Shown here: in pieces, positions 33,851 through 46,713 of the stretch
How the letters are laid out: every line of letters starts with the position of its first letter
How positions within the stretch are numbered: position 1 is the first letter of the stretch
Assembly: GCA_007570785.1 (NCBI GenBank)
Contig: ML664161.1
Span: 41,269,862-41,333,861, forward strand
Length of the DNA stretch: 64,000 bases
Source: Antilocapra americana
Lineage: Eukaryota; Chordata; Mammalia; Artiodactyla; Antilocapridae
Direction: 5' to 3'
Position numbers and translations under genes: made by a program
Notes under the pieces: generated by a model
What the model was told of the DNA's origin: nothing
Seen by the model: the letters and a program-made list of their open reading frames with translations, nothing else
Database searches by the model: none

Positions 33851-34597
33851 TTTAAGTCAAAAGAAGCTGACATATGGGAGTTATCTTAATAAAAGTCACT
33901 TTGATAGATATGTTACTGGTTGTTCAATTGTGTATCCAAAATATTTTGCTCTAATTTTTAAATGGCCATAACAAGTAGATGAATACTGAGAGTTCTGGCC
34001 ATCTACATATTGGACAAGAAGCAACTTACCTTACTGTTTGTGGTCCAAAATGGTTCATTTTACCTTGATGTTGTTTGTTTGTGCCCTGTTAATTTACAAA
34101 TCTGTGTTTCCTGTAGTCTACCTTTTGCCTGTTTTGGATTGTTTAAAGAGTACTATTTTATCCCAGTTAAGTGTCTTTGATATCCTACTCGCCTTTGTAC
34201 TCCGAATCTTGACCCAATTTGCCTCAGTTTATTCCTGTCCTATTTTGCTAGTACCATTGTCTAGACCTGACTCCTAGAGTATGATTTTCTAGCAAAAAAA
34301 TTTTAAATAATTATTATGTTAACTTAAAATCTCGTTAACCTACTCTCTAAACCTCTCAAAAACATAGGAAATAGTTTAGTTAGTATAGCTTCAAATCAAA
34401 AGCAGTAAATGCTTTGTTGAGTAAGTATTTAGGGGATTTAAAAAGAAAGGAATCACTTGTATCTGGGATGATCAAGAAGGGCTTCAATGATATGTGGCAA
34501 ATGAAGATGCTCACAGGATGGTAAGATTAACATTTTGTACAAATGTGGGAAGAATAGAAAAGTACACAATTCCAGATAATATAGTTTCATTTGTTTA

Positions 34598-35500
34598 TCA
34601 TTCATCCATTCATTTATTACCAGGCAAAATGCTAGAGAGAAAGAAAACAGAGTGCTTTTAGAGAATCCCTGTGAGTCATCTACACAGAACAGGAGACAAG
34701 GGGAAACACTGCTGGAAAGATGACATCATTATAGAATATTTAATATTCAATTAAAAGTTAACCCATCATGGTTAGAAGGAAGAAGGACAGATGTTTCAGG
34801 ATGAGGACATAATATGTGCACAGGTGGAGACACTTAAAGATGTATGACAAATTCAGGGAATTGAAAATGCATTGGTATGGATGAAGCATAGTATGAGTGT
34901 TAACATGAGCAATGGGGTACAAGTGATTTTAGGAAATGGTGACTCTGGGCAAATAGGAATATTGCAAAGAGAAGGAAGGTAGATATATTTGGAAATGTAG
35001 AATACATCCATTATGAATCACCATGAATACTAGATTTAGGAGTCTGAAATTAATTTTAACTTTTTCAGGCAAGGGGAAGTGATTTGGTAATACACAGTGC
35101 TATAGTTGTGGCTTAAAGGTGGGGGAAGCCTGGAAACGGGCATCATCTGCAAGTGTGGTAGAGGTTTAATGATGAAGGGATAAACTAGTGAGTGTGACAC
35201 TGGCATAAATAATAAGACATCAGAAATATCTTGAAGAAATGATCAAAAGCATTGTGGCTTGTTGATTTATCATGGCAGGCATTAATGAGGAATCAAAGAT
35301 GTCACTGAAATTTCAAGCTTGCAAATAATGGACTATTAAGAAAAGGGAGTATTTTTGGTGAGAAAAAGGTGATACATTTGATTTTCAGACCTGCAGAGTT
35401 TGAGATGACATTAAAACATCTGTGGAGCTTTTTAACTGGTGAACTAAGATAAATGACTAACTCTCATGAGTGAGACCAGCGATGAATATTAGATTGGAAA
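34598..35500 (-). mobile_element. Possible L2-like old repeat (minus)
   Basis: Starts with a CATTCATCCATTCATTTATT motif followed by purine-rich sequence typical of reversed L2 (AGACCTGCAGAGTTTGAGATG near 35388). Too diverged to be sure. Confidence 0.35.
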
Positions 35501-36889
35501 ATTTTACATACAGTGGAAGAAGGAGTAGTACTTTAAAATAAACATAAATGGCATAAAAAAAAAAGCATTGATGTCTCCGTGATTGTACAGGAAGATGACC
35601 AAGTGAAAATCCAAGTACCAATGAGAGAGAGAGATAGAATAAACACATACTTACGAAACAGATACTCTAGAGATGGTACAGCATTTCAAGATTGCATCAG
35701 TATTATCTCAAGGGAGTTGAGGTTATTAGAACCACTGTGATTAGTCTCAGACAGGTCACTCACATCTCTAGGATCTAATATTTTCTTCCCCACTGTACAA
35801 AAGTGCCTTGGGTTCTTGCTGTGATCCCTGTAGCAGGAAATCCACAGGACCTAAAGGGTCCTGGTACTCAGAGAAAATGGGCAAAACTATTTTACTAACG
35901 GAACCTCAAAAGAAATACAAAAGAGTTGTGTTACCCTCTTGTCATCATTTATTTATCATAATCAGGACTGACAAGTGAAACAAAGAGACTCATTCCCTTA
36001 AAGCAACAGGAAACAAACCAGTTGATTAAAATCAAAACAAAACAAACAAACAAAAAAACAGGCCAGGATGTAGGCCAAACTCTCTTTCCCTTCTTTTCTC
36101 ATCCCTTTGTCCTGTTTCTGATTTGATTTTCTGGTCATCATTTTCTCCAGCGGATCGATTCCTCTTCATCTTGTGCCAGGGACTTTTAAGCAAAGAGAGA
36201 ATCCTTCTCTTTGCAGGTGAGAGAGAATCAAATTGAATATTACACAGTGCCTGAAGTGCAGGCAGCTGATAACAAGAGCCAGACTCAATATCCTGACAGA
36301 TGTTGTCTTGGATTGATTAATCTTTGCTTGCTCTCTGGTGTAGCCATCCTCCATCATGGACAGCATAGCCCCTTGGCTGCATCCCAAATAGGTTTCCATG
36401 TGACTGGGGCTGGCACAGAGGAACAATACTGTTAAAAGTGCAATAGAATCTCTTCCTTCTGAGAAGAAAGAAATTAAACCCCAGCTTGCCTCCCTCTGAT
36501 TTGAAACCCACTGTAGCAGAAGGCCAGATTCTAGGCTTAGTTTATGGCACTCAGACTAAAGGCATAGAGATGTCTCTCTTATGAGTTTTTAGTTGAACTG
36601 AAAAAAGAGAAAAGAGGGGAACCTTTTCCTCTTGAATTTCAAGAATTGAGGGATACACGTTTTTGTAGTAGAAAAAATATAGGCAATAGAAAAAATAGGA
36701 TTTTAAAAAGTGAAAATAGAAAAGCATATAAGACTGCTCCCAAATATGAAGGAGGGAAAAAGATTCCTTCCTTCCCTCCTTTTTCTTCTCGGCTTCTCTC
36801 CCTTTCTTCCTTTGCCTGATCCTTCCCTACTCTCATCTTTCCTTCCTGCCTGCTTCCTCTGCATTCCTTCTAATCTCCTTGATTCTGTT
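35501..36889. other. Intron with simple repeats only
   Basis: Contains an (AAAC)n stretch at 36033-36060 and a CT-rich tract at about 36762-36870. No gene or interspersed repeat recognised. Confidence 0.55.
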
Positions 36890-37200
36890 TAACAATACAT
36901 ATTATCTGTTATTAAGATACTCTCTAGATGCCAAGGAGACCAAGAAAAGTCTGCATCATGGGCATGCCATTAACTTAGCAGGGGACCCAGGAGGTAGATA
37001 AATCACACAACAGCCATGTGAGAAGTCTAGAACAAAGTAATGTTTGCCATGAGAACAAAAGGAAACTGGTGTGATGGGGGGCTTTGTGTATGAAAGCAGG
37101 TTGTCCTAGGCCTTTAAGGTGTTCACCAGGGCAGGGAAAGGAGCATTCTAAAGAGAAGTCAGCATGTGCAGAAGGAGCATGGTGTAGTTGAGGCAGTGTG
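36890..37200 (-). mobile_element. Possible L2-like fragment (minus)
   Basis: AGGTAGATAAATCACACAAC, GGAGCATTCTAAAGAGAAG and CAGCATGTGCAGAAGGAGC follow the reversed L2 pattern. Weak. Confidence 0.35.
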
Positions 37201-37331
37201 TTAGCTAAATTCCAGCCCCACTAAATAACCAGGTCAAAGTCAGCATGTGTCCCACCTTGACAACTGCAGCAGAGTCACCACCACCTGCCTTGCTACATTC
37301 AATCACTTAACTCCGCTGTTTTTTGATTGCC

Positions 37332-38149
37332 ATTTTTCTTCTATCAGTTCAGTTCAGTCACTCAGCCGTGTCCAACTCTCTGCGACCCCATGAACCACAG
37401 CACGCCAGGCCTCCCCGTCCAGCACCAACTCCCGGAGTCCACCCAAACTCATGTCCATTGAGTCGGTGATGACATCTAACCATCTCATCCTCTGTCGTCC
37501 CCTTCTCCTCCTGCCCTCAGTCCTTCCCAGCATCAAAGTCTTTTCAGATGAGTCAGCTCTTCACATCACGTGGCCAGAGTATTGGAGTTTTAGCTTCAAC
37601 ATCAGTCCTTCCAATGAACACCCAGGACTGATCTCCTTTAGGATGGACTGATTGGATCTTCTTGCAGTCCAAGGGACTCTCAAGAGTCTTCTCCAACACC
37701 ACAGTTCAAAAGCATCAATTCTTCGGCACTCAGCTTTCTTTATAATTCAACTCTCACATCCATACATGACCACTTGAAAAACCATAGCCTTGACTAGATG
37801 GACCTTTGTTGGCAAAGTAATGTCTCTGCTTTTTAATGTGCTGTTTAGGTTGGTCATAACTCTCCTTCCAAGGAGTAAGCATCTTTTAATTTCATTGCTG
37901 CAGTCACCATCTGCAGTGATATTGTAGCCCAGAAAAATAAAGTCAGCCACTGTTTCCACTGTTTCCCCATCTATTTGCCATGAAGTGATGGGACCGGATG
38001 CCATGATCTTAGTTTTCTGAATGTTGAGCTTTAAGCCAACTTTTTCACTCTCCTCTTTCACTTTCATCAAGAGGCTCTTTAATTCTTCACTTTCTGCCCT
38101 AAGGGTGGTGTCATCTGCATATCTGAGGTTATTGATATTTTTCTTCTAT
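37332..38149 (-). mobile_element. BovB LINE, 5'-truncated, with perfect 13-bp TSD
   Basis: The element (37345-38136, about 790 bp) ends at its 3' side in the tandem GTTCAGTTCAGT terminus. It is flanked by ATTTTTCTTCTAT at 37332-37344 and 38137-38149. A 107-codon RT C-terminal piece (38070-37747) has ITSWQIDGETVETV and FLGYNITADGDC. It is the best preserved BovB here, but 5' truncation leaves it without endonuclease or the RT core. Antisense to LSAMP. Confidence 0.95.
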
Positions 38150-38486
38150 ACATCTTTCCCAAGGTAGTATCTCACTAGTGATCCAGTGTTGTATTTACTA
38201 CACTCTAGTCCTGGTGCTCCCTCAGCACCGTCTGTTTAGCAGTTACAGATCACCACAACTGTAAGTAAAAATGCCTCACTCCTTTTCCAGTCCCAGGACA
38301 AAGCACATGTAGGCATCCACCAGGGAGGAACTGTGAGCAGTTTGGAAAGCAAGTAGTTAAAAGGATTGAGTCCTGAAAGAATAGAGGAACATGACTCTGG
38401 AAAAGTTCAGGATGCCTAGAAGGCTGGTCTAGGATGGATCTTAAGAAGGAAATGAAGTCAGAATATGCTGGGGTTTGTAGAGAGGG

Positions 38487-38643
38487 CTAGGAGCAGGAAA
38501 GACATGCATTCATGCTAAGTCACTTCAGTCATGTCTAACTCTTTGTGAGTCTATGGACAGTAGCCTGCCAGGCTCCTCTGTCCTTGAGATTCTCCAGGCA
38601 AGAATACTGGAGGGGGTTGCCATGCCTAGCAGCAGGAAAGACA
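38487..38643 (-). mobile_element. Bov-tA SINE, 5'-truncated, with 18-bp TSD
   Basis: The body (about 38505-38625) has the Bov-tA 3' half (CTAAGTCACTTCAGTCATG to GGGGTTGCCATG) in reverse. It is flanked by CTAGGAGCAGGAAAGACA (38487-38504) and CTAGCAGCAGGAAAGACA (38626-38643), one difference. Confidence 0.92.
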
Positions 38644-39649
38644 AATAGATTAAACTACAAATATGAGTTGCTCGAGACCTCCTCTTGTCCAGCCTCGGCA
38701 CAATTTCTGGCATGTCAAAGCGCTAAGTTTGTGCTTGTTGAATCATTTATTTCAATGATGCTGACTGAAGTCAGATGGCTGAAAACCATTTCCCACACTA
38801 CCTCAGTTTTACAGAATAAAGTAAACTTATAATCTATGGAAATAAAGCCCTTGTGAATTATAACTCTGCCTCTTTGAATTTATGTATGACTTCTATGCTT
38901 AGAATTCCAAGAATATACAGTGAAGCCTTTGTGAATGTCATAGGTTTATGGAAAGTGTTTGAATTGGAATAAACATCTTATTTTAAAATTTACAAAATAC
39001 AGAGAGTGTATTTCCCCCAGCCCTGTTCCTTTCACCCCCACCCCCCACTAGACCACCTGTCTTCCTCCTCTGGCTGCTTTTCACCTCATCCTTTGCCCAA
39101 AGCCCTGTTGACATATTTCAAAGTCTTTCATTTGCATTCTCTGCAAGGGCCTATGTTAATTTGACATCAGCAGCATTACAATGCAGCATGAAGGGTAAAG
39201 CACTATTATTATTTATTATGATGCTTTGAGTTTACACTTTACCTGTGGGAAGTTTCAAATGCCTGCATTGTGCCAGTCTGCAGTAATCATCTATATACGT
39301 AATTTGAGGGTATATCAGCTCTCTCTCCAAGACAGAAGAAGAAAACTAAGACAATCTGGGTAACTCTTCCTGCCACAGTTCCAAAGAGAATAAACCCACT
39401 TCTTGGTCATTTGGTTATGCATACTGAAGAGCATCAAGGAACCTATTTCCTGGTCTCAAGCCCATTGACCTAACCGTATATATTATAACAAATTTAACTT
39501 TGTCCTCTGACCTTTGTCAGGCTGGGCTGAAATAGCTATAGCTCTCACTCAGTAATATCGTGAAGCAGGAAATATTTGTCATCACCTTGTTCAACAACTA
39601 TTTTTTGGACACATCTCTCTATATTTCCTTACTTTATTATTTATGACCT
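38644..39649. other. Intron, no named feature
   Basis: Nothing recognised beyond a C-rich stretch near 39013-39048. Confidence 0.5.
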
Positions 39650-39735
39650 CAGATGACCATTTTATGACCTCAGCCACCTTTGAGAGCTTCACATTCTTCA
39701 TCTGTAAAGTGGTCATGATAATAACTACAGTGGCC
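39650..39735 (+). mobile_element. MIR fragment with small internal repeat
   Basis: CATTCTTCATCTGTAAAGTGG is a clear MIR core piece. TTATGACCTCAG occurs twice just upstream (39643 and 39661). Confidence 0.5.
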
Positions 39736-40233
39736 AAATAAAAATCTATCTGGATTTAGATAGGGAGAGACTTCATTTAAAAAATAAGACTGTCACAGTA
39801 GGGAGAACACTGATTTCGAAAATCTGCAGGTGTCTCGAAAGTCAAACAGATAAAGGTTTTCTTTTATAGGGTAAAAGAGGGCAAGCGGAGAGAAGCCAGA
39901 TCTTTGAGGGGACGCTGGACAAGCCCGGGGAAATGACCACGGTGGTCTGGCAGGAAAGTACCCCTCTGTCACCAGCCAGTTCCCAGGAAAACTGATGAGG
40001 GGGCAAGGTCTGCTTTTTTAGTGCTGCTCAGGTTTGGGAGTAAGCAGATCTCAGACTTGTGGGAAGAAGAGAAACTTGACTAAAGATGAGTCAGAAACAG
40101 ACAAAATTGAAGGACAAGAAATGGGCAGTTGTGGACACTTGCTCCCTTCTGCTGAGGACCGTCACGGGGACTGAATGGCCTTGCAAGCAGGGTGATTGCA
40201 GCCAACCACAGAGGAGAGTTTTGCAGCCAAGCC

Positions 40234-40459
40234 CACAGGGTAGGGCTTCCTGATGGCTTAGATGGTAAAGAATCTGCCCCCAGTACAGGAGACCTGGGTT
40301 TGATCCGTGGGTTGGGAAGATTCCCTGGATTAGGAAATGGCAACCCGCTCTAGTATGCTTGTCTGGAGAATTCTGTGGACAGAGGAGCCTGGTGGGATAC
40401 AGTCCAGATGGGGTGACAGAGTCGGACACGACTAAGTGAGTAACACTTTCACAGAGTAG
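40234..40459 (+). mobile_element. Bov-tA SINE, near full length, with TSD
   Basis: Body 40244-40449, from GGGCTTCCTGATGGCTTAG (A box) through GGGTTTGATCCG (B box) to TCGGACACGACTAAGTGAG. Flanked by CACAGGGTAG (40234-40243) and CACAGAGTAG (40450-40459). Confidence 0.9.
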
Positions 40460-42088
40460 AAATCACAGACCTCACTGAAGCTCCACAAGTCAGTAGAAAT
40501 AGAATGTAGTCTGATTCTAGTCTGGTTCCTCCGTGACTCTGATTCCCAATAGCACCTGACAGCGTGCTGTAGGGTCTAGTCAGGCTTTCTTGTGAACTAG
40601 ATTAGGTTTTGCTGAAATATAATTCCCAATGAGTTGAGAAGGCCTCAGAGTCGGATGATGCCTCTATTTGTTTCCAGTAGTTGAGATGTAAGGTTTTGGA
40701 GGTAAGGCCTATCTTTTTGATACATGTCTGATGAATGAATGAAGAATCAGTGACTGAATGAATGAACCACGTAACTTGGAAGGCACAGGTCAGGCAGCAT
40801 TATTAAGTGCTGAAGGAATTGTGTAGTAAACCACAGAGGATGGATGCAGTACTGAAATCCACTGTACTGCCGGGTGGAACATTTTGAGGAACCTGCTACC
40901 AAGGGAGTAGGAGATATTTTAGGGAAAGAAAAAGATTCCACTGACTTTTTTTCTATTGTGAATACTTCTGCCACTTCTGCTTTCACTGTGTCATATCAAA
41001 CAGTAATAACAGTCTCCAGATGAGCTATAAAATTCACCTTCCAAAAATATAAATTCCCCAAAATGGAAATTGGTATGATGATCTGACAGTGTACAACAGT
41101 CAGTTTAAAATGAAGAAAGTTCTCTTTAAAAAGAATAATGTATATACTTTTTATTGGCCATTTTTTTTACTCCATTCCACTTCCCTACCTCCTGCCTTTT
41201 TCACCTCCTTATATTTGATGAAATATTAGAGACATGAATGCCGTATAAAGAAATAAAAAGGAGTAATTTCCAAAACCATTTTCATATTTTTTTTTTCTTT
41301 TCTGTGAGGTTAGTAAGTGGCTATTTCCAAAAAGCTTTTCTGTCCTTTCTATAGCCTGACCAGAGCTCCCAGTTGCTAGAGAAGCCTTTGCCACTTTCAC
41401 TGGACACTCTTGTCTCTTGATCTTTTCTGTGTTTACTTATCTATGACATCCAGAACCACGGTTAATGGCTGAGACTTTCTGTGGACTGTGTGTACCAACA
41501 CTCCTTGGTGCAGAGTAGTCTCTTCCTGCCTGCAGCCTGGAAACAGGAAGCAGGGGAGGAGAGAGAGCAGGCCACCTGTGCTCATCCAGTTTAAAGTATA
41601 GTGACCTTGCTGTTGGTGACAGAATTATTTGGTTCAGTGGATGTCTGATCTATGAACAATCAGATTAAACCTCTCCATCCTTCATGGAAAGCAAGTAAGA
41701 GGGCACATAAGCAAGTGGAGAGAGCACTTGAATATCTTGTATAAATATTTTAAGAATTATATAGAATAGCTGTAAAGACTAGGGTAGTGCCGAGTGTAAA
41801 GTAGGTGCTCAATAAACAAGGATGTGTTTGTTTATAAATGATATTTTTTAAAGCATTAAAATAGTTTTCAGGTTTTCCAAGTAAATTGTTTATTCTTTAG
41901 AAGAAGCTAATTTATTGTAAATGAAGTAAAGAAATGTGATTTTATGCATCTCTGTATGTTTATGATATGTTGTTATATATATATATCAAAATTATGCTTT
42001 TGCTGCCAAAGGCTTATTAATTTGAGATTATTTTTTCTTTTGTTAGTCATCAGTACTTATAATGGGATAGTCCTAAGGTCACTGAAAC
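40460..42088. other. Intron, mostly unannotated
   Basis: A MIR-like end (AAAGTAGGTGCTCAATAAAC) lies near 41800-41819. Short ATGAATGAATGAA motifs near 40730-40765 may be another old repeat end. Otherwise nothing recognised. Confidence 0.5.
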
Positions 42089-42322
42089 CACTGTAGCGAT
42101 TTTCAAATTTTAGCTCGCATCAGAATCACCTGGAGGATGTGTTAAAACTCAAATTGCTGGGTTTTAACTTTAAACACCACCTTTAAAGTTTAACTTTAAA
42201 ACATCACCTGTGTTTCTTATTAAGTAACTCTGGGTGGAGCCCAGTAATTTGCCTTTCTCACAAGTTCCCAGGTGAAGCTGAAGGGGCAATCCAGGGAACC
42301 ACATTTTGATAATCACTTCTAG
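42089..42322 (+). mobile_element. MER5A (hAT-Charlie) with a short internal duplication
   Basis: GCATCAGAATCACCTGGAGG, GGAGCCCAGTAATTTGCC, CACAAGTTCCCAGGTGA and AACCACATTTTGATAATCAC follow MER5A in order. TTTAACTTTAAA...CACCT occurs twice (42162 and 42189), a local duplication of about 27 bp. Confidence 0.85.
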
Positions 42323-44646
42323 TCACTGCTCATGATCAACACTCCCTGATATTCAGTCACTTTAATTTTTCCTACCTGGTACATGGAAACGATTTTAGTA
42401 TTAACTTCAAAGAGTGAATTTCTGCTTCCTTACCAACAGTTTATTAAGTGTCTGTACTGCAGATTTATATTCAGGTTTGTCCCTTCATGTTGAGAATAAA
42501 TAATAAAAGACTTTCATTTTCCCCTGATATTTAGGTTAATCTCATTTTCTGTAATGTTTAGAAAGTGACCAACTCATAATGATGTTAAATAATGAAATTA
42601 GCTGTATGTCAATTATCTCAGTAAAATTGGTCAAAAAATAATGTCAAACAATAAAATTTCCTGTGGGTTTTTTTTTAATTTGTTTTTTAACATTTGGGTA
42701 TTATTTACCCCTTAGGTTCTCAGTGGTGTGACTGCTTCTTTTGATCTCAGCCGAATTATAACTAGTGATTTCTACTAAAGATGCTACTAAACTAGGAACT
42801 TGCTGTCAGTTTCTTGCTTGATAGTAGGTTATGTTCCCATTAAAAACTTGTTTGAGACAGGTCCTTGGTTTCTGAGAACATTTCCTGTAAAGGAGGAAGA
42901 GAGTTCAACTGAGTTGCCAGAGATATAGCCATCTGTAAAGTAAGTATTTGCAATGCCCTTGATGTGGGAGCCTGCTGTATTAGTACTGTATGTCCTAAGG
43001 GAGTTCCGGGCAAGCAGAGCCAAGGAAATCCTCTGTGACTTTTCCTAAAGAGTGTATATTTTAAACTTAATATACTCTATCACCTAGGCTCCCCGTTCAT
43101 TTTGTGTTTTCTGCTTCGTTCTGGCTTGGGGTAGTATAATCATATATGAACAATTAGGACTTCCAGCTGTGTCCATGCACAGACGAGCTCTAGGGGAGCA
43201 GATCGGTGGTAATAATAGTCTCAGTAATATACCCTTACAGATGGCCAACCACCTATGGCTTGAAGGGATATAGCAGCTATATGGGAGGGAGGTTACTGCA
43301 TGGAGGAAGGCCCTGTGATAAACTGAGTCATTTATAGCATTTACTGTAAGTCATTGTATAGCATTTGCTGCTCATGCCTTGGAAATACCAGTCAGACCAG
43401 AGGAAGAAAGCGTGGCCAAACCCCCATCTCTTCTGGCAGGGTTCCCAAGCTTGAGGAGTGGGGCGTGAAGAGTAGAGAGCTGATGTGGACAGGGCTGTGG
43501 GCTCAGAACTCCCTGGGTAGACCAAAGGGCAACCATCGTGCACTTGTCTGACCACGTGTCATTTTGCTGTGTCTTGAAATTTTGCTTTGAAAAGTTTTGG
43601 TGGTATAAAAAGCAGTTAGGGAGGGTATTTCAAAACAGAAACAAGGAGTAGAAGAAAGCAAAGGAAATTTGTGCCAAAGTAAGAAAAAATTGACTAATTC
43701 GGTAACCCTACATAGATTTTTGCCAATCAGCAGTTACTTTTACAGGTGAATTTCAGCAGGTGATGAAGGAAGGTTCAGAGAGTTTCCTCTAACACTGATC
43801 CTTCAGCTCTGCTGTGTCCTGCAGCTTTGCCAGAGTCCATTGGGCTAACCTGATGCTGGAAGTCTTTGTGTGAAACTTGCTTTTACGATCTCATTCAAGC
43901 CCTTCAGTGTTTAACTCAGTCTCCATGGATGCGGGCTAAGAATCAAGGGTCTGATTTAAAAAAAAAAAAATCTGCCTTTCCATAGATTTTGTATAACAAT
44001 CTATGAAGAGTGCTAAGAATCCTATTACTTAGAATTATGATATATGCAGAAGAAACTGACTTCATGTGATGAAAATCATATCCTACTAATGAAAACTTAA
44101 GGAAGGATTGAGATGTGAGGCTCACTGAGAGATTGTTCTTGAAAGGCACCATTTAAAGAACTCTGAGTCTTCTTTACCTTGACACCAGCCTCAGTGAGAA
44201 ATGTCCTGGCAGAGAAGGCAGAGAGAGTTAGGAATCTGAGCAGATACTATGTGAGAGCTGGCTTTAAATGCAACAATAATTCTCTTTTTTATTCAGTATT
44301 GGAGAAGGAAATTATTCAGTATAGGTCTGTAAATAAATGCCCTTCTCCTTCCATTCAGCTCCTCCAGAGCATTTACAGCTCCTTAATTAGACATATGTCT
44401 GCTATTTATTACCATTAAAAGAGCAAGTAGTTAATGTCCCACTGTTGAAAATTCCTAGTAATTAATAATTAACTAAATAAGCATAGCTCCTTCTCTACCT
44501 ACCTCATCTTTGGTTGTCTCCCTGCATTTATACATTAATATGTAGTAATTAAACAATGGCAGGAAAAGTGCCTCTGAGCTAACCAATGGTATCAGCACAA
44601 CAATGGAGTTCTTGCTGACCCTTCCAGCCTTAATTAATGCTATTTA
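42323..44646. other. Intron, no named feature
   Basis: 2.3 kb without a repeat or gene that I can name; one A12-13 run near 43958. Confidence 0.5.
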
Positions 44647-44880
44647 TAAAGGGTGGGCTTCCCTGGTGGCTCAGTGGTCAAGAATCTGCCTGCAATGCAG
44701 GAGACCTGGGATGGATCTTTGGGTTGGGAAGATCCCCTGGAGGAGGGCCTGACAACCCACTCTAGTACTCTTACCAGGAGAATTCCATGGACAGAGGAGG
44801 CTGGTGGGCTACAGTTCATAGGGTCACACAGAGTCAGACATGACTGATACCACTAAAAACAGCAGCAACAGCTAAAGGGT
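44647..44880 (+). mobile_element. Bov-tA SINE, near full length, with 8-bp TSD
   Basis: Body 44655-44872: GGGCTTCCCTGGTGGCTCAG head, GAGACCTGGGATGGATC B-box region (mutated), end AGTCAGACATGACTGATACC with an (ACAGC)n-like tail. TAAAGGGT flanks at 44647-44654 and 44873-44880. Confidence 0.9.
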
Positions 44881-45041
44881 AGAAAGGAGAGAGCTGATGT
44901 CACCTGTGGCCTTTACTTCTGCATGTGACCAGAACAGTTTCCCATATGTATAACTTACAACAGGTGACTTTACCTTTCATCTTGAAAAGGGAAGTAAAAA
45001 CTACAGACCCCATCATGCAAAGCAACTTCCTAGTGCTAATC

Positions 45042-45061
45042 AAAAAAAAAAAAAAAAAAAA
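45042..45061. repeat. Poly(A) tract, 20 bp
   Basis: Twenty A residues with no recognisable SINE body upstream. Confidence 0.9.
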
Positions 45062-45359
45062 GACTGTATAAAGAGATGTTTCATGTCACTGAGCTGTTCC
45101 TTATCAATAAAGAGGAAGATGACTGAGGTCACTGTGAAGTGCCTTTGTGCCAAATTTGGCCTGAAAAATTATGCATTGTCCACACCTGTCTTACAGTGTG
45201 CTTGAGGGGTCCAGAGGGAAAATACTGAACAAACAGCTGGTAGTTAAGTTTTTACTGTGTCTGGTAACAATGTCAATGATAACCTAAAGCTTTGTACTTA
45301 AAAGCATCTCTCATCTAAGAAACTTGGAAAGCTCTAGGTACAATAACTCATTAGAGATT

Positions 45360-45530
45360 CCAGCAGTCCTCTGAGGGAACTAGGGAGCAACTACAATTTC
45401 TGGTGTACAGATGGGGAAACTGATGTAGAAGATGGGCAAAAATAATTATTTCGTTTCTGCATTATAACTCAGCAGTGGCCCTGGGAATAGAACATTCGTC
45501 TCCTGGCTATAGTCTGTCTGTGTAGGACCA
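45360..45530 (-). mobile_element. MIR SINE (minus)
   Basis: TGTACAGATGGGGAAACTGATG, GATGGGCAAAAATAATTATT and CTGGGAATAGAACATTCGTC follow the reversed MIR core. Confidence 0.6.
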
Positions 45531-45699
45531 CATACTTAATGAGGAATTTTCTGTGAGAAAGACTCTGTTTAGAACTAAAGTAAAGAAATATTTGTGCTTT
45601 CATAATTGTTGTTTATCTGAGTGTCAGTAAGCTAACTCATTTTCATACTGCAAGTTATAATGCTTTTTTTTTTTTTTGCTGTTATTATGTTTCTGCTAT

Positions 45700-45840
45700 A
45701 ATAGAAGGACCATTGACTTTGGAGTCAGATAGACTTAGATACTTTTAATGAGCTGTGAGATGTTGTGCAATCTCTCCAACCTGTCTGAGCCAGTAAAATG
45801 GGGGAGAGACTATCTATCATGCAAGGATTGCATGCCTATT
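45700..45840 (+). mobile_element. MIR SINE (plus)
   Basis: ACTTTGGAGTCAGATAGAC, GAGCTGTGAGATGTTGTGC and CCAGTAAAATGGGGGAG follow MIR order. It faces the minus-strand MIR at 45360-45530. Confidence 0.65.
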
Positions 45841-46650
45841 TTACTATCACCATAGTCAAGATTGGCTGTTTCGCAATGTGTTGACCATAAATGTAAAGTT
45901 TGTACTGGTCATCCAGGTGCGATTAAATTCCTAGGCAGGAAAACTCAATACCCACTGCTTCTTACCAATATAAGATGCCTAATATGGAAGGATGCTAAAT
46001 ATCATTCCTTATTCAGATTTCATTTTCTAAAGTTACACACTGTGAGTTTGTCCATTTCAAACAAATTCTCTAGTGAATTTCTCCCAAGAAAGAAACAGAT
46101 TTTTTTTTCTTGCACTCATAGAACAAACACATGTTCTATTCATCTATTTACTTATTTACAGTAACCTTTACTATTTTCCATTGTAACTTTTTATAGAAAT
46201 CATATTTCTAATTATAAACAATATATACTCATTATATCAAATCTAAATGATACAGATTTGTATAAAGAAGGAAAACATTAATAGTATTTGGTATTTCTCT
46301 TTCAAGACATTTTCCATGAACATACTTCTTAAAGAGTCCATGTTTTGTTCTTAATAAATACTGTGATAAGAAGTTTATGTGATGGTTACCTCAATGGTTA
46401 TTCCCCAATAAACTCACATCAGTCTCTAATGTTAACTTCTTACCTACCATAGGGCATGTATTAGTATATTATATTTTGGTATTATGTAAATATAATAAAA
46501 CTTAGAGTCTGAGTTCCTAGAAGCTTGCGCTTGGCAGAGTGTCACTAGAATGGGTCTCCGTGACAAATGATAGTTGGACCTGGAATTAAGAGCAAATACC
46601 TTTGGTGGCCACCTGGGAAGTTGGGCTTAAGTAGGCATTGGCCTCTGGAT

Positions 46651-46713
46651 TGCCCTGTTATGCTCAATTTACAGGCCCTAGCCTGTAAATTCATCATTTT
46701 ACATGACAGGGCA
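46651..46713. repeat. Nested inverted repeat (hairpin)
   Basis: ATTTACAGGC (46667-46676) and GCCTGTAAAT (46681-46690) are perfect 10-bp arms around a 4-base loop. An outer pair TGCCCTGT (46651-46658) and ACAGGGCA (46706-46713) is also perfect. Confidence 0.85.
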
